A stretch of DNA of 64,000 nucleotides from Sepiola atlantica (GCA_963556195.1 OY744522.1:38657763-38721762), one strand, 5' to 3'. Numbered from the stretch's first letter, positions 10,895 through 22,440 are shown. The notes: generated from the letters alone by a model not told the origin. Translations and numbers: made by a program.

Positions 10895-11290
10895 AACACT
10901 TTTGGAGAGTTGGCAGCCTCGTAACTCTCGCTTCCCTTGTTTTGTCTTTTAGCCCTCACATTCTATTAGTGATGTTACTGACAAAGGGGGAAGAATTTTT
11001 GTTTTCTGGGTTGGAATCTGCCTATCTAAAACTTATTGTTGGCTAGTTTTTTACCTTGAAGAAGTATGTTTTTAGATCCTTATTTAAGTGGCCTCATGCC
11101 TTGTCAAGAGAGATTTCCATTAAAAAAGGCATATTTCCAAATAGAGAACTCAATGTGCAGGAAGTACAGAGCAAAATATTCAGATTTCGATTTTCAACGT
11201 GTAAGATCTTTGCTAATGTCTTCGTACTCTTCAGTCGTTATATTTGTTTACATTTATATCCTCATTACCAATGGTAGTAGTGTTAGTACT
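10673..11290 (+). repeat. Interspersed ~620-bp repeat, copy 1
   Basis: A second copy lies at 23845-24497 on the opposite strand. Shared stretches include TGTCCTGAATTTTTCAT, AATACTCACATCGAAGTA, ACATGTGTTCTTAATCTTGG and TTAGCCCTCACATTCTATTA. Each copy has an AT array at the same internal position (here 10823-10891). Class unknown; no protein signature. Confidence 0.75.
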
Positions 11291-12062
11291 TTGATTAGCA
11301 AAACTAATACACTATTTTCTGATAAGTAAATAAATGATTATTACACCCTTACTTAGCGAAGTGATCGCCACTTTTACGAAGTCCTTCACAGCCATACTTT
11401 ATCATTTTTATTTTCTGCGGCCAATTTTACTTCTGGTAGCCTTCTTGAATTACAGTTAGAGGGACCGGGAAAGAGAATAACTCAGATAATATCTTAAACA
11501 TCCTAAAATAAGTGAAAACGGTTTAGAAAAATCTAACACTGCAAAAATCAAACAGAATCGCTAACACATTGTGAATAATATAAAAGCATTCTACACTTCA
11601 AAAAACACTTTTACAAAAAAAAGTATCGTAAATATAATCTTTTTGCTCAAAATGACCCAACAGTTGTTGATAAGCCGTAAATCAATCAATCAAATCAATC
11701 AAGTGTTTGGGTATTTAGCAATACGTTTCAATCTGAACGGCAACTAATTTTTTTTGTTTTTGTTTTTGTTAATTCAATAAATGTTAGTTTCTTTTATCTC
11801 GTTAAAAATAGAAATTTGGAAAAAAAAACAACAACCATACAATGGATGTTTTAATCGATTTCAAAAAGGTTTGTTCTAAATTAGTTTTGTTTGACTGCCT
11901 TATAGCATATTAATCTAGTCGAGTTTATTGATGAATCGTTTTTGTAAAATATGTGAATGATCTATCGAAAAATTTAAAATTCAAAAGAGTAAAAAAAATG
12001 AAGCTAAAGATTCTTGGGCAACAGTGGGTCAAGACAACTAGTATAATCGTATATATATATAT
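11291..12062. other. No recognised gene
   Basis: AT-rich, ending in a short (AT)n next to the LINE's left inverted repeat. Confidence 0.5.
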
Positions 12063-12253
12063 ATATCCAAGCAAGCGTTGTTGAAAGTCACAGACCTTTC
12101 TCGTTTGTAAATCTTGTTCGTGAGGTTCTCAAACCGTCGAGCTATCCTTCTGGTTTCAGGTGGAAATCAATAGAGTATTTCACCGATTGTTCTTAATTCG
12201 GCCATTTTTTTGCGAGCGCTTTCGACTTGTTTAGTCGTCTAAAAATAAAATGA
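12063..12253 (-). repeat. Left ~190-bp inverted repeat flanking the LINE
   Basis: ATCCAAGCAAGCGTTGTTGA through GAGCGCTTTCGACTTGTTTA is the reverse complement, with scattered mismatches, of 18651-18841. It resembles the 3' terminal regions of Penelope-like elements at 32135 and 36705, which share TAGCGCTTTCG, GTCTTCAGGA and a TTGCTGCC end. Confidence 0.75.
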
Positions 12254-12577
12254 ACTCAAACACACACCCTCTCTTCTCTTTCATTCGCCCTTAACGATAC
12301 CTATAAAACATTAACTCCAGTCTTCTTATTTTAAAAAACCTAATCCTCGGATTGCTTTTTTGCGTTATTATATTCCAAAAGATCGTCTGTTAAGTATAAT
12401 TGTTGCCTTGTTACCATTTGTTACCATTGTTACTTGTTGCTGTTGTTATCGCTGTTGTTGTTGTTGTTATTGAACTGATTTTTTCGCGGTGAAGCTTTTT
12501 TTCTTCTTTTTTTTTACCACTGTTGTTTTTTTTTTTTTTTACTTTTTTTTTTTTAGTTATAAAGTTAAATAACCATA
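12254..12577 (+). other. LINE 5' leader with poly-T tracts
   Basis: Contains GTTGTTGTTGTTGTT and long T runs at about 12506-12554 just before the first gag ATG. Probably the LINE 5' UTR. Confidence 0.5.
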
Positions 12578-13438
12578 ATGGCGACGGCTACTTGTAGCCC
12601 GAAGCCGGCAGACGTTATGGAAATTACCGAGGAGCAAAAGGGGCCGGCCGAGGCTACTCCTGGATGTTCAGAATGGAGTAAGCCTCCTAAAGTTGTAATA
12701 AATGTCGGCGAATTTATTTAAAAGGCAAAACAGTGTTTGCATCTAGTAACGGATACAGGATTACTTGTTGACATTCCCAAACTGGAGGAAATTAAAAAGA
12801 AAAGTATTATCATGTTTTTCGTTGACAAAAAGACAAAAAAGTAATTAGATCGTCTTCAGATCGTAATGCGAAATTACTGGCAACAGCAGGGTATAGACCA
12901 CTCAGAATCATAAGATGTAAAGGTTATAACACTTGGAACACGTTGTTTCCAAATAAAGAAACTTGTTTAAAACTATCCCAGACGGAAATTATAACCAAGG
13001 ATTATATTCTTCGAATGGAATATTTGGGCAAACGGCGAACGGCGGTGTCAGTTTTCAGCGTTCCCTTCCATGTAGACGGGGCACATTTAAGTGCATTTTC
13101 CTGAAATATGGAGATATCACGTCTGTAACCTGGGATGAGCACCCAGGTATATGGACATTCGAAGTACTACTTGACAAGAAAGCTTTTGAAAGTATCCCAT
13201 ATTATATGGTAGTAGGCGAAGAAAAACTATCGGTAATTGTGGCTGGACGAAGGCCTGTTTGTTGGGCGTGTGAGGAAGTCGGCCACCTCACCGTTGAATG
13301 CCCTCAAAGAAAGCCCACGACAATTAAGACACGAGTGGGCCAACACTTAGGGGTTCCAATGACGAGAAGAGTGAGGATGCCCATTAATTCATCCCCTTCA
13401 AAATCTGACAACGACGACTACCCAGTGCTCCCTGACTA
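12578..13438 (+). pseudogene. LINE ORF1 (gag-like RNA-binding protein), broken
   Basis: The likely start is ATG at 12578 (MATATCSPKPADVMEITEEQ). Stops at ~12718 and ~12842 interrupt it. A different frame then reads RSSSDRNAKLLATAGYRPLR and AVSVFSVPFHVDGAHLSAFL, and the final frame carries EVLLDKKAFESIPYYMV followed by the zinc knuckle CWACEEVGHLTVEC (C-X2-C-X4-H-X4-C). Stop at 13436-13438. In Tx1-like elements this protein binds element RNA in the ribonucleoprotein particle. At least one frameshift lies between 12960 and 13090. Confidence 0.75.
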
Positions 13439-13468
13439 AAGTAAACTGGATGACAGGGAGTAAAACGA

Positions 13469-13981
13469 ATGGATTTTGGTACTCGGGAAAAAACATCTGG
13501 CCGGCAATCACTGGACGAAATGCGGGAGCAGGAAATGCTTTCTAAAGATCCTGGCAAGGACAAATATATAGAGGTGCGAGAGTTGAAAAATAAGCTTGAC
13601 AAGGAAAAAGTACCGGAAAGCCCTAAATCCCCCCAAACTATAACCTCACAGTCTTCCGCCAAATCGCCCTCTCCAAAACCAAGCCCTAAGCCCTCACCTA
13701 AAACAAAGTCAACTCCCAGTCTTACAAAGCCACGTTCCCCTCCAAAAGTTATGCCCCCTCCGATCACCGCTCCCTTGAAAGAAAGGGAATATAAATTAAT
13801 CCCTCTAAGCCCAGTGAGGAAAAGCAAAGCCGTCTCCTCTCCCAAGCCTTCCCCTTCAGTCACCCCGCACCCCCCCCAAAAAAAAATACTCCCCCCTCCA
13901 TCCCCTGCAAAACAGTTCGCTCCCGCCTCTCCCTTTCTCGAAAACAGAAACACAACTCCTTCCCACTCCCCAATGAAATAA
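13469..13981 (+). pseudogene. LINE ORF1 C-terminal Pro/Ser/Lys-rich tail
   Basis: 170 codons from ATG at 13469, low complexity and rich in SPKPSP-type repeats, with a coiled-coil-like start (EMREQEMLSKDPGKDKYIE). It directly follows the zinc-knuckle frame, after one stop and about 30 nt, so it is probably the displaced end of gag rather than a separate protein. A 235-codon frame on the opposite strand is its shadow. Confidence 0.55.
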
Positions 13982-14552
13982 GACATGCTACCTCCACCTC
14001 CACCCCATCTCAAAAAGGCAGAGAAACCCTTCCCTGGAGAAAAGAAGGAAAAAAACTGCGTTTCTCCCTGGAGTAAACATCTGTGTAACAAACGAAGTAC
14101 AGGAAGAAACTGTAAAAAACTATAAATACGCCGACCTAAAAAAAACTGTTAGAGTTTAGGGAAGTGGGAAACATGTCCGTTGAGGATCCCTTAAACTTCC
14201 CTAACGCTACCAGAGTTCTGACTGTAATCAGGAAACCTGAAGAAGCTAAGGGGCTCTGGCTAATGATAAGGGAAGCGAATGATACTTTTAAATTAACTCA
14301 GTCCATGGCTATCCTAAAAATGATTTCTTAAAATGTTTACGAAAAGATTGTGTTGGGAGGGTCCCTGTTTATTTGCACCCTCCCTGTATAGGATAGCCAA
14401 ACTAACCTACCCCTTGGATGTTGGCGGCATCTCCCATGATGGCCAAATCAACATTCAGATGGGCGCACAGTCTTTTGGGAGAGCCGTCGGCATCCTGACG
14501 TCATCGATGTTCGTTTCTGGAACCCAACCCTAAGAACTTTCAATTGCTCTCT
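13982..14552 (+). other. Degenerate region between LINE ORF1 and ORF2
   Basis: Frames are interrupted repeatedly. It includes MFTKRLCWEGPCLFAPSLYR (14333 onward), which I cannot assign. It may be the eroded end of ORF1 or the inter-ORF spacer. Confidence 0.4.
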
Positions 14553-15619
14553 ATCTAGCAAGCTTAAATGTACATGGGCTGAGGGCCGACTCTCGTAAAT
14601 TTCGAGTTGTTACAAACCTTCAGCACCTTGGAGTGAATGCATGTTGTATGCAGGAGACCCACTTAATTCCAGGTGACTATTTGGGTGCGCTGACTAGAGG
14701 TTTTCACATCTACTCAGCATACTTCGATTCTCGCTCAAGGGGTGTTTCCTGGCTAGTAAATAAGTCTTTAGATGTGTCGTGTGATCCTTGTTTCATGGAT
14801 CCGGAAGGTAGGCTGTGCGTTTTGGATATTACCATAAAAGATAAAGCATTTCGACTCATTGGGGTTTATGCGCCCAATATCAATTCTGAGCTTGCTCCTT
14901 TCTTTCAACGGATCGAGCAGTTCATGAGTACAACTCGGACGGTCATCTTAGCGGGAGACTGGAACGCGGTCCTGGATCCCGATATAGATCGTAATCGGGG
15001 TAGGGGATCTAACAATGATCGGGATGCTAAGGCATTTCGGGATTTTGTCGATAAGTTTGATCTTATCGATAAATTCCGAAATGAAAAGCACCGTGATAGC
15101 GTATGGACTTGGACAGCTAGGCGCGGCTCCGGTGCGGTACAACTTTCGAGTTATATCGATCGGTTCTTAAATAGGAGAGTCGACGTAGAATTATTAGAAT
15201 GTCCAAGTTTTCATAATATAGTTTACTCGGATCATAGACTTGTTCGGGTTCGAGTAAACTTAGATAGACCTAAGCCTATGGCTGGCTACTGGAAGCTCAA
15301 CACTTCGTTGTTCGATGTGAAGGGCTACCAGGAACAGCTATTACTAACCTTACAGCGGGAATTGACGGGTGATGTAATTGAGAATAGGACGTGGGTTCAC
15401 TTTAAGAAGGTAATTAGGTCCTTTTCTGCTGATTTTAGCCGAGGACTCAATCTAACAACTAGAGCAGCTAAAGTGGCACTAGATTCTAGATTAGATCGGG
15501 CGGTGGAGGCGGGGGATAGTGCTAAAGTTACTATAATTAAGGCAAAGCTTGCGTCTGTGGCTATGCATCAGCACCAAGCTTTAGTGATTAGGGCTAGGTT
15601 AAAGAGAATTCCTCAATAA
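14553..15619 (+). pseudogene. LINE ORF2 N-terminus: APE-type endonuclease
   Basis: Reading is open from ~14553 (YLASLNVHGLRADSRKF); the first in-frame ATG is 14633, but the domain begins upstream of it. Catalytic signatures: N in LNVHGLR, E in CMQETHLIPGD, D and N in AGDWNAVLDPDIDRNRG, the substrate-contact region SYIDRFL, and the terminal SDHRLVRVRV. The order and spacing are those of apurinic-like endonucleases that nick target DNA for target-primed reverse transcription. The stop at 15617-15619 (CAA TAA) is in frame with the RT segment, so it is a nonsense mutation rather than a true end. Confidence 0.88.
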
Positions 15620-17096
15620 GCAACAAGTATGGCAGCTGAATTGCGTGCAGAGAAACGTCGACAAGCTGCTGATCGGCATATCGTATGTGTCTCATGGCGT
15701 CTCGTGACCACAAACGAAGGTATTCTGGAGGGTTTTCGTTCTCATTTCCAGGATCTTTTTACCAGGGAACCCGGTCTTTCATTAGTACATTTCGACCCCT
15801 ATTTAGCTGATTTTTCTCATCTCGAGGCGACCGAAGCAGCTAGGTGCGAAGGTTGCAAAACGGAGGAAGAAGTTCAGGAAGCCTTAAGGTGGGTTGGCCT
15901 TAACAAGTCTCCCGGTATTGATGGTTTGCCCTACGAGGTGTATTTGAGGATGTCGCACATTTTTGTTCCCTTGCTGACAGTTTTATTTTACTCGTGGTTT
16001 AGGAATGGGACTATTCCCGAGTACTTGACCATAGGTATAGTGAAGTTATTACGCAAAAGCAAAAATGGTGGGGATGGGTTAGATAATTTCCGGCCCTTAA
16101 CGATGCTAAATGCTGAGTTAAAGATTTTGGCCAAGATCTTAGCCAATCGACTGCAGCTTGTTTTGGCTGGTCTAATTAGCTCCGAATAGACTTGTGCTGT
16201 AAAGGGTCGGACCATTCAAGATAACTTGCATTCGATACGCCTGATCATAGATAAAGTCGACACAGAAGCCGCGCTGATCAATTTAGATCAGTCCAAAGTA
16301 TTCGATAGAGTGGACCATCGTTATTTGGAGGCTGTTTTGTTTGCGGCCGGTTTTGGTGCGCAGTTTCGCTCTTGGATTCGCCTCTTGTATGCGAACCCCG
16401 GTGTGCGGGTAGAGGTGAATGGTGTGAGGTCTGAGCCCTTCAGATTATCCAGATCTCTTCGTCAGGGATGTCCGCTTTCACCGATGCTTTATGTGCTTGT
16501 GTTGGAGCCCTTCCTTCACAGGCTAAGGGTAAATCCGGTCCTAAATGGGATTACTTTGGCAGGTGCTTGCACCACGTTAAAGTACTCCGCCTTTGCCGAC
16601 GACTGTGCTTGTAACGAGCAGTGCCGAGATTAGTGTTGTCGACAGAGAAATCAGAATGTATGAAACGATAACAGGGGCCAAAATTAACTGCGACAAGTCT
16701 GTGGGCTTGCGCATTGGTGCCTGGAGAGGTGTACCCCTGCAGGGACCCTTTAGCTGGACAGACGAGCTTTGCAAGCTACTCAGCGTCTGGTTTGGTCTTG
16801 ATCTGCAGCTGGAGAAAAATTGGTCGGAAGTATTGAAAGCGATGCGGGCCGCAGCTGGTCTGTGGATCCGTAGAACTCTTTCGTTAAAGGGGAGAGCGGA
16901 GGTGTGTTGCTCTCAAATTTATCCGATCATCCTATATCGGCTATCAGTGCTTCCACTCCCGTCGGATACACTGCTTGAAATGCAGCGGGCTCTTTTCAAG
17001 TTTTTGTGGCTTGGCAAGGCTCCTATGGTCCGTCGCGAGATTTGTTATCCCCATCCTTCTGAAGGCGGTCTAGGTATGCCGAACGTCGAGATTTGA
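15620..17096 (+). pseudogene. LINE ORF2 reverse transcriptase domain
   Basis: Same frame as the endonuclease. RT motifs in order: LNKSPGIDGLPYEVYLRM, FRPLTMLNAELKILAKILAN, the catalytic Asp in ALINLDQSKVFDRVDHRYLE, SLRQGCPLSPMLYVLVLEP, and FADD (active-site box). A nonsense TAG at 16187-16189 precedes TCAVKGRTIQDN, where Gln is usual. Just after FADD a small indel near 16600 shifts the frame to TTVLVTSSAEISVVDREIR. The thumb region follows (LPLPSDTLLEMQRALFKFLW). A TGA at 17094-17096, probably from CGA, breaks the link to the C-terminal part. Confidence 0.9.
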
Positions 17097-17969
17097 CGTC
17101 ATACACTTTTTTATCTAGATCGAATGAGTTCACAAACTGAGGGAAACGGTGTCTTCTGGAAGGAAGACACTAAGAAAGCCTTTCCGGCTTTTAAAAGTGT
17201 GCACTTGGATGAGGGGGGGGGCACACGAGGCGAGTGCTCCTTTTTTCGCGAATGTAAACACGCTTTGAAGTTCTTCTTAAGGGTGAAAGAAAACCTCTCT
17301 GACACCCTGCTGTTGTCTCGAAAGGCATTATATCTGGTTATGGTGAGGGGGACTGTTCGAGATAACAAGATTGAGGGGCTCGCTTTGGCGAGGGGGGAGC
17401 TACGCTCAATCTGGTCTTGGGCGCCTGGGTTACAGTGCTTTGATAATGACGAGGCAACGCTAACCTGGCTGATGATAAGAAATGCTCTCTGGGTCGGTAA
17501 AAAGCTTCATTCAGCTGGCTTGGTGAGTTCACCGACTTGTGTTAGATGCGGCGATGAAGACGAGACCGTGAGTCACGCCTTCTTTTATTGCCGCATCGTT
17601 CTGCCGCTGATTAGGCTTGTTACAGGTCTCATGGTTCGCATACTTAACGTATCGTCTTTTGACCTGGAACCTATCAATGTATGTAGCAACTTGGTTCCGA
17701 CAACAGATAGGCTGAGACGTTTTTTGTTCTTAAGCATACAAGCCGTTATGAGAGACGCGATATGGAAAACTCGTATGAAGGCAGTTTACGGAGCTGAGAC
17801 CTTCACTTCTCTCGACCTTATTACGATTTTCAAATATTACATGAAAGCTCGCATTAGGGCCGAGAGGGCGAGACTTTCTCCGGCAGATTTTGGTGAAAGG
17901 TGGGTGAGAGATGCGCGACTGTGTAGAGTGACAGGAGCTAGAATAGTGTGGTATTTAGACGTGCCTTAG
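17097..17969 (+). pseudogene. LINE ORF2 C-terminal region with Cys/His motif
   Basis: In frame with the preceding RT segment after the TGA. It contains EATLTWLMIRNALWVGKKLH and the zinc-like CVRCGDEDETVSHAFFYC (C-X2-C-X8-H-X4-C), typical of the ORF2 C-terminus in L1/Tx1-type LINEs. It ends at TAG 17967-17969, probably the genuine ORF2 stop. Confidence 0.85.
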
Positions 17970-18650
17970 GTATAGGATTTTGGGTTACAAAACGAACTTC
18001 GATTATGACCCAGTTATAAGTTAGCTAAAAGACATGTTGCTGTTAATTTAAGTTCATAATTTAGTGTGTGAATGAGTTCATTATGGCCCCTTTTTATTTT
18101 CGTCCTTCTCCTTTCCCTATTTTTTTAAACACCCATTTAGTTCGTGACTCTCCATCCGATCCCCACCTAGGTGACAGAGCGCTTGATTTGTCAGGATGCA
18201 GGTCACCCTTCGATATTTTCGAAGGTGGTGTTATTAAATAAAGCGTTGGGGCCTGCATCAACCTCCTTTTTTCGAGTTTCGATTTCGACTGGCAAATTTG
18301 CGTATCTGCCACAGTTTAGTAATGGGGGGGGTCTTTTTACTAACTTCAATGTTTTCATTGTAAATATTCATATATATATTTTGTACATATTATTTTTATT
18401 ACCATACCCCCGCCCCGTTGCATATTTTACATATATGGGTTTTAAGTAGAGCTTTCACGGTGCGAATTCTTTTGGTGATTGGAGAAGGATGTATAGTAAA
18501 AATGCGGTATTTTGGTGAATGATGGTCCCGAATGAAGCTAGCTAAATTAGATTAGTTTAATTTGTTAAGTGAAGACCTAACCTTTCCCATCCCCCCTTTT
18601 GGCCTTGTGCCACATTTTATATGTTTTTACGTATAAATAAATAGTAAAAA
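17970..18650 (+). other. LINE 3' untranslated region
   Basis: AT-rich, non-coding, between the ORF2 stop and the right inverted repeat; a G-rich run is near 18323. No poly-A tail was recognised. Confidence 0.45.
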
Positions 18651-18841
18651 CCTAATCCTGAAGACGACTAGGAAAGTCGAAAGCGCTCGAAAAAAATGGT
18701 CGAATAAAGGACAATCGAAGAAATACTCTATGGATTACCACATGATACCAGAAGGATAGCTCGATGGTTTGAGAACCTCACGAAGAAGATTTACAAACGA
18801 GAAAGTTCCGTGACGTTCAACAACGCTTGCTTGGATAATGA
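18651..18841 (+). repeat. Right ~190-bp inverted repeat with hammerhead-like motif
   Basis: Pairs with 12063-12253. It begins CCTAATCCTGAAGACGACTA and continues GTCGAAAGCGCTCG. CTGAAGA plus a short GAC/GTC stem plus GAAA resembles a decayed hammerhead core. Beyond it, GACTTGCTGCC matches the Penelope-like element ends at 32135 and 36705. Confidence 0.65.
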
Positions 18842-18854
18842 CTTGCTGCCTAAG

Positions 18855-18857
<3 letters not shown>

Positions 18858-18906
<49 letters not shown>

Positions 18907-18945
18907 ATCTTATACATTTATATATATATATATATATATATAATA
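18858..18945. repeat. (CA)n/(TA)n microsatellite
   Basis: ACAC array to about 18890, then two AT arrays separated by TCTTATACATT. Confidence 0.95.
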
Positions 18946-18959
18946 TTGTGTGATATTTG

Positions 18960-19460
18960 TGTGTACCTTATAGAAAGAAATGTTAGAGAATCTACATAAA
19001 ATCTAAAAGATGTATTATTATGTAAGATTCACCGGGAAAACACAATGAAAGTGTTCCCGAATCTCTATGTACATCGCTAAGCGGGCTATGAAGACATACC
19101 CCCTTAAGACTTCAAATATATCCTATTTTTTCTGAAATTTAAATCATATGTATACTATTTTCTGGGGAAAATAATCGAAGAATCTCTAACCTAAGGGAGC
19201 TATCGGTGCCGAACCTTCTTGAAAACTTCTAAATATATCCCATTTTGATGCAATTTATATCATATGTATAAAATTATCCGGGAAGACAATTGAAATGGTT
19301 CCGAATCTCTACATCATCCTTTATATGCTGAATATCTACGTGCCTTTACCTCTAAGTTATCCACGAGGAAGTAAACCCCCTTAAATATTCAAATACGTAT
19401 ATCTAATGTTAATGAAATTGAAACCATATGTATAAGAGTGCTTTCTAACATTTCAGTTTC
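18960..19460. repeat. Degenerate internal tandem repeat
   Basis: Three diverged blocks (near 19105, 19225 and 19385) share a CAAATATATCC-like run followed by ATCATATGTATA. GGGAA-A-CAATGAAA and CCGAATCTCTA blocks also recur (19035, 19290). Period is irregular at ~120-160 bp. Class unknown. Confidence 0.5.
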
Positions 19461-19993
19461 TTTCGACTATATTAGGGGCCGAAACAGGTGGAGAGGTGCA
19501 GTAAAAACAAAAATATTACTATGTTGTTATGAGCATACTAAAAAATTTTATAGTAAATCCCGAGCAACGTCGCGTATTCCTGCTAATATAACATACTATT
19601 TAATCATATTTATATGAATATAGAGATTTTGCTTGTACCTTAGAGACGAATGTTTAAAATCAGCGACGGGTCACAAATCGGTCGGGTTTCGAGCCCTGGT
19701 TGAAGCGTCGGTCAATCTGGCCACACTGAAAAGATGGGATACAGCTTAACAGTTTGTCTGTGGATGACAACATATGCCCTACTCTTAGTGGGGTGGGCCA
19801 TGTAGTAATTGAAGTCACCAACCACAATCTATCTACCTATCTATCTATCTATCTATCTATCTCAGTTTTTCTATACATGCCCGCCTGTCTGTCTATACGA
19901 GTATTCATTAAGCAGCGATCTGTCAGTTTGTAATATAAGTGTGTTCATCTCGGTTAATCATATCTATATATCTATGTTATCATACATATTAAT
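19461..19993. other. Unassigned, with a B-box-like motif
   Basis: GTCGGGTTTCGAGCCCTGG near 19680 is B-box-like and may mark an old tRNA-derived SINE. A (TATC)n tract is at about 19828-19862. Nothing coding. Confidence 0.4.
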
Positions 19994-20167
19994 ATGTGGC
20001 TAAGTGGTTAACGACGTGGACTAAGGACCTAGGTGTTCCAGTTTCGAATCCAGTTTGTACCATAGAAACACTTTCATCAAAACCCACACCTGGCATTGTG
20101 TCTAACCTCCGTGGGAGGAGGTACATAAAATTCATATTAATTTATTTGTCTGTTTACTTCAGCTTTG
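19994..20167 (+). mobile_element. tRNA-derived SINE
   Basis: It starts TGTGGCTAAGTGGTTAACGA (A-box-like) and has AGTTTCGAATCCAG (B-box-like) about 45 nt later, as in a class II tRNA head. A unique part follows with CATTGTGTCTAACC and GGGAGGAGGTACATAAAATT. This is the usual cephalopod SINE architecture. The 3' tail is repeated in inverted orientation at 20226-20276. Confidence 0.7.
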
Positions 20168-20169
20168 TG

Positions 20170-20205
<36 letters not shown>

Positions 20206-20276
20206 TATATAGATATATATATATGCAAAGCTGAAGTAAACAGACAAATAAATTAATACGAATTTTATTTACCTCC
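20118..20276. repeat. Foldback: inverted repeat around an AT array
   Basis: The arms at 20118-20166 and 20226-20276 are complementary over ~49 nt with few mismatches (TTTGTCTGTTTACTTCAGCT against AGCTGAAGTAAACAGACAAA). They enclose a ~58-nt (AT)n core. The left arm is the 3' tail of the tRNA-SINE. Confidence 0.9.
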
Positions 20277-20600
20277 TTAGTTATCTCTCAATTTACATAT
20301 CGAATCTCTCATGGCCTTCCATATATCTATTTATTTATCTTGATATCTTGATGATCAAAGAAAGAAAAACATGCCTTTGCCATCTTTTTATATTTTATTT
20401 CATATGTTTCTATCAGATTTTGCCCTTAGTCCATTGAACCAACAAATGTATATTAAAATGAATCTGTCCTATCAACTGTAAATACCGACGATTATAATTG
20501 ATGACCTCGTCGACGGCTAACACAGCGTGCAACGCTATCTTTCTGAACTTGCAATTCTCCGTCTCTCTCTGTCTCTCTCTCTTTCCTTTTGTCTATCTCT

Positions 20601-20602
<2 letters not shown>
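20277..20602. other. No recognised gene
   Basis: AT-rich; a TC-rich run precedes the AT array that starts at ~20603. Confidence 0.5.

Positions 20603-20664
<62 letters not shown>
20603..20664. repeat. (TA)n microsatellite
   Basis: About 60 bp of perfect AT dinucleotides. Confidence 0.95.
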
Positions 20665-20666
<2 letters not shown>

Positions 20667-20986
20667 GAAATGAAAAAGAAAAAACCAAGAGATATTCTTT
20701 TATATATTAATCAACGTTTCGTCTTTATTGTGAGACTTCCTCAGGATGATAATTTGAAGAAAAATGTGATGGAAGTACATCGAAATTTGGAGTTGACATC
20801 ATGGAGAGATGAAGGAAAGTAGTAGCCGTGGCTTCTGTGCGCGCTGGAGGAGAGTCCAGGCTGTGAGAAGTCAGTGGTGGCGAAGAATGAAATGAATATG
20901 GAAAGCCTGAGGTAGTCTTACAATAAAGACGAAACGTTGATGAATATATAAAACATATCTCTTGGTTTTCCTTTTTACTTTTCCCG
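20665..20986. repeat. Foldback with hammerhead-like Penelope-type arms
   Basis: The arms at 20665-20745 and 20907-20986 are reverse complements over ~80 nt (AACGTTTCGTCTTTATTG against CAATAAAGACGAAACGTT). Read outward each contains CCTGAGG, a GTCT/AGAC stem and GAAACGTTG. A third single copy is at 27613-27712. The spacer holds 160 nt of unrelated sequence. Confidence 0.8.
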
Positions 20987-20997
20987 TTACGTCGGAT

Positions 20998-21003
<6 letters not shown>

Positions 21004-21076
<73 letters not shown>
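21004..21076. repeat. (TA)n(TG)n microsatellite
   Basis: AT array to about 21045, then TG array to about 21073. Confidence 0.95.
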
Positions 21077-21078
<2 letters not shown>

Positions 21079-21678
21079 CTAGAAGAATACCTGTATCATG
21101 GCGGGAAATATTAATTATCCGAGCTGAACAGTTTTGCGACGCTTTTGTCTCCTTACAAAGACTAGCATCAATATATAATAGTAATAAACCTTATATCTAG
21201 AATCTTCATTCTACTCTTTATCAAAATAATGTGTATACTTTTAATTCGAGAATTTGTCCAAAATGAAAGATTAGAGTCTCTTAAAAAAGCATTGACATTC
21301 ATGGTATCTTGCTTAATTGGTGTTTTATGACTATGGGTAAAATTGAATGCAAATCTAAAATTATTTGACTTTCAAAATAGAAGGTTGTGCTCATATTATA
21401 CCCCTAAAACCCCTTTTAAAATACTTCAAGAAAACTGAAATTTAGAGTGTATTTATTAATTAATGTCTTCTTGTAAAAATGTTATAAAAATCCAAGATTT
21501 CTGATTTATTTGCCCCTTCGCATGAAACTAAATTAAAATAAATACAACCCACATCACGTAGTCTTATGCCTTGCAGCTCGACAACAAAATTCATAATAAT
21601 CGGTTTAATAGTTTAGGAGTAAATCCTATACATCAAAATATATAGACATATACACATACCTAACCTTATATGATTCTC

Positions 21679-21680
<2 letters not shown>
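21079..21680 (-). mobile_element. Non-autonomous Helitron-like element
   Basis: CTAG at 21079-21082 is the minus-strand 3' end, with CCCGCCATGATACAGG upstream of it as a weak hairpin. The inside matches the copies at 8362 and 41318: GGTTGTGCTCATATTATACC, and CATAATAATCGGTTTAATAG followed by ATATATAGACATATACACAT. The right edge is set approximately where the TC repeat begins. Confidence 0.6.
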
Positions 21681-21683
<3 letters not shown>

Positions 21684-21771
<88 letters not shown>

Positions 21772-21881
21772 TATATAAATATATATATATATATACATAT
21801 AAATATATAAATATATATATATATACACATACCGAACATTATATCAATCTCTATCCCCTCTCGCCCCCCCCCCCCCGCTTA

Positions 21882-21945
<64 letters not shown>

Positions 21946-22347
21946 AATATATATATAAATACACAAATATATATATATAAATATATACATATATATATAT
22001 AAATATATATATATAAATATGTATATATACATATATATATATAAATATATATACATATATATAAATATATATATATACTTATATATATACATATACATAA
22101 ATATATATATATAAATATATTTATATATATATAAATATATATTTATACATATATATATAAATATATATATATACATTTATATATATATATAAATATATAA
22201 ATATATATATATACATATATATTCATATATAAATATATATAAATATATATATATATGTATATATACATATGTATATATATGTATATAGCTATATATATAT
22301 AAATATATATATATGTATATATATGTATATATATACATATATACATA

Positions 22348-22440
<93 letters not shown>
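21684..22440. repeat. Large AT-rich simple-repeat block
   Basis: (TC)n at 21684-21720, TA arrays to about 21830, a C run near 21870, and another TC run. Then ~550 bp (21893-22440) of TATATA broken by AAATATAT and ACATATAT variants, finishing in ~75 bp of pure TA. Long frames here are YI repeats. Confidence 0.95.

Larger units (their letters stand above)
12063..18841 (+). mobile_element. Tx1-like non-LTR retrotransposon (LINE), degraded, nearly complete
   Basis: The order is left inverted repeat, T-rich leader, ORF1 (gag with CCHC knuckle), Pro/Ser-rich region, ORF2 (APE endonuclease, reverse transcriptase, C-terminal Cys/His motif), 3' region, right inverted repeat. The Tx1 branch of the L1 group is suggested by the RT-downstream pattern ITGAKINCDKSVGLRIGAWR, the WLGKAPMVRREICYPHPSEG block, and a gag with a single knuckle and Pro-rich tail. 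The copy is dead through three nonsense codons and several frameshifts. Coordinates include the flanking inverted repeats, which may not belong to the LINE itself. Confidence 0.8.

Noticed and set aside
13384..14091. 235-codon Gly-rich minus-strand frame
   Set aside because: It is the reverse-strand shadow of the Pro/Ser-rich gag tail, without an independent signature.
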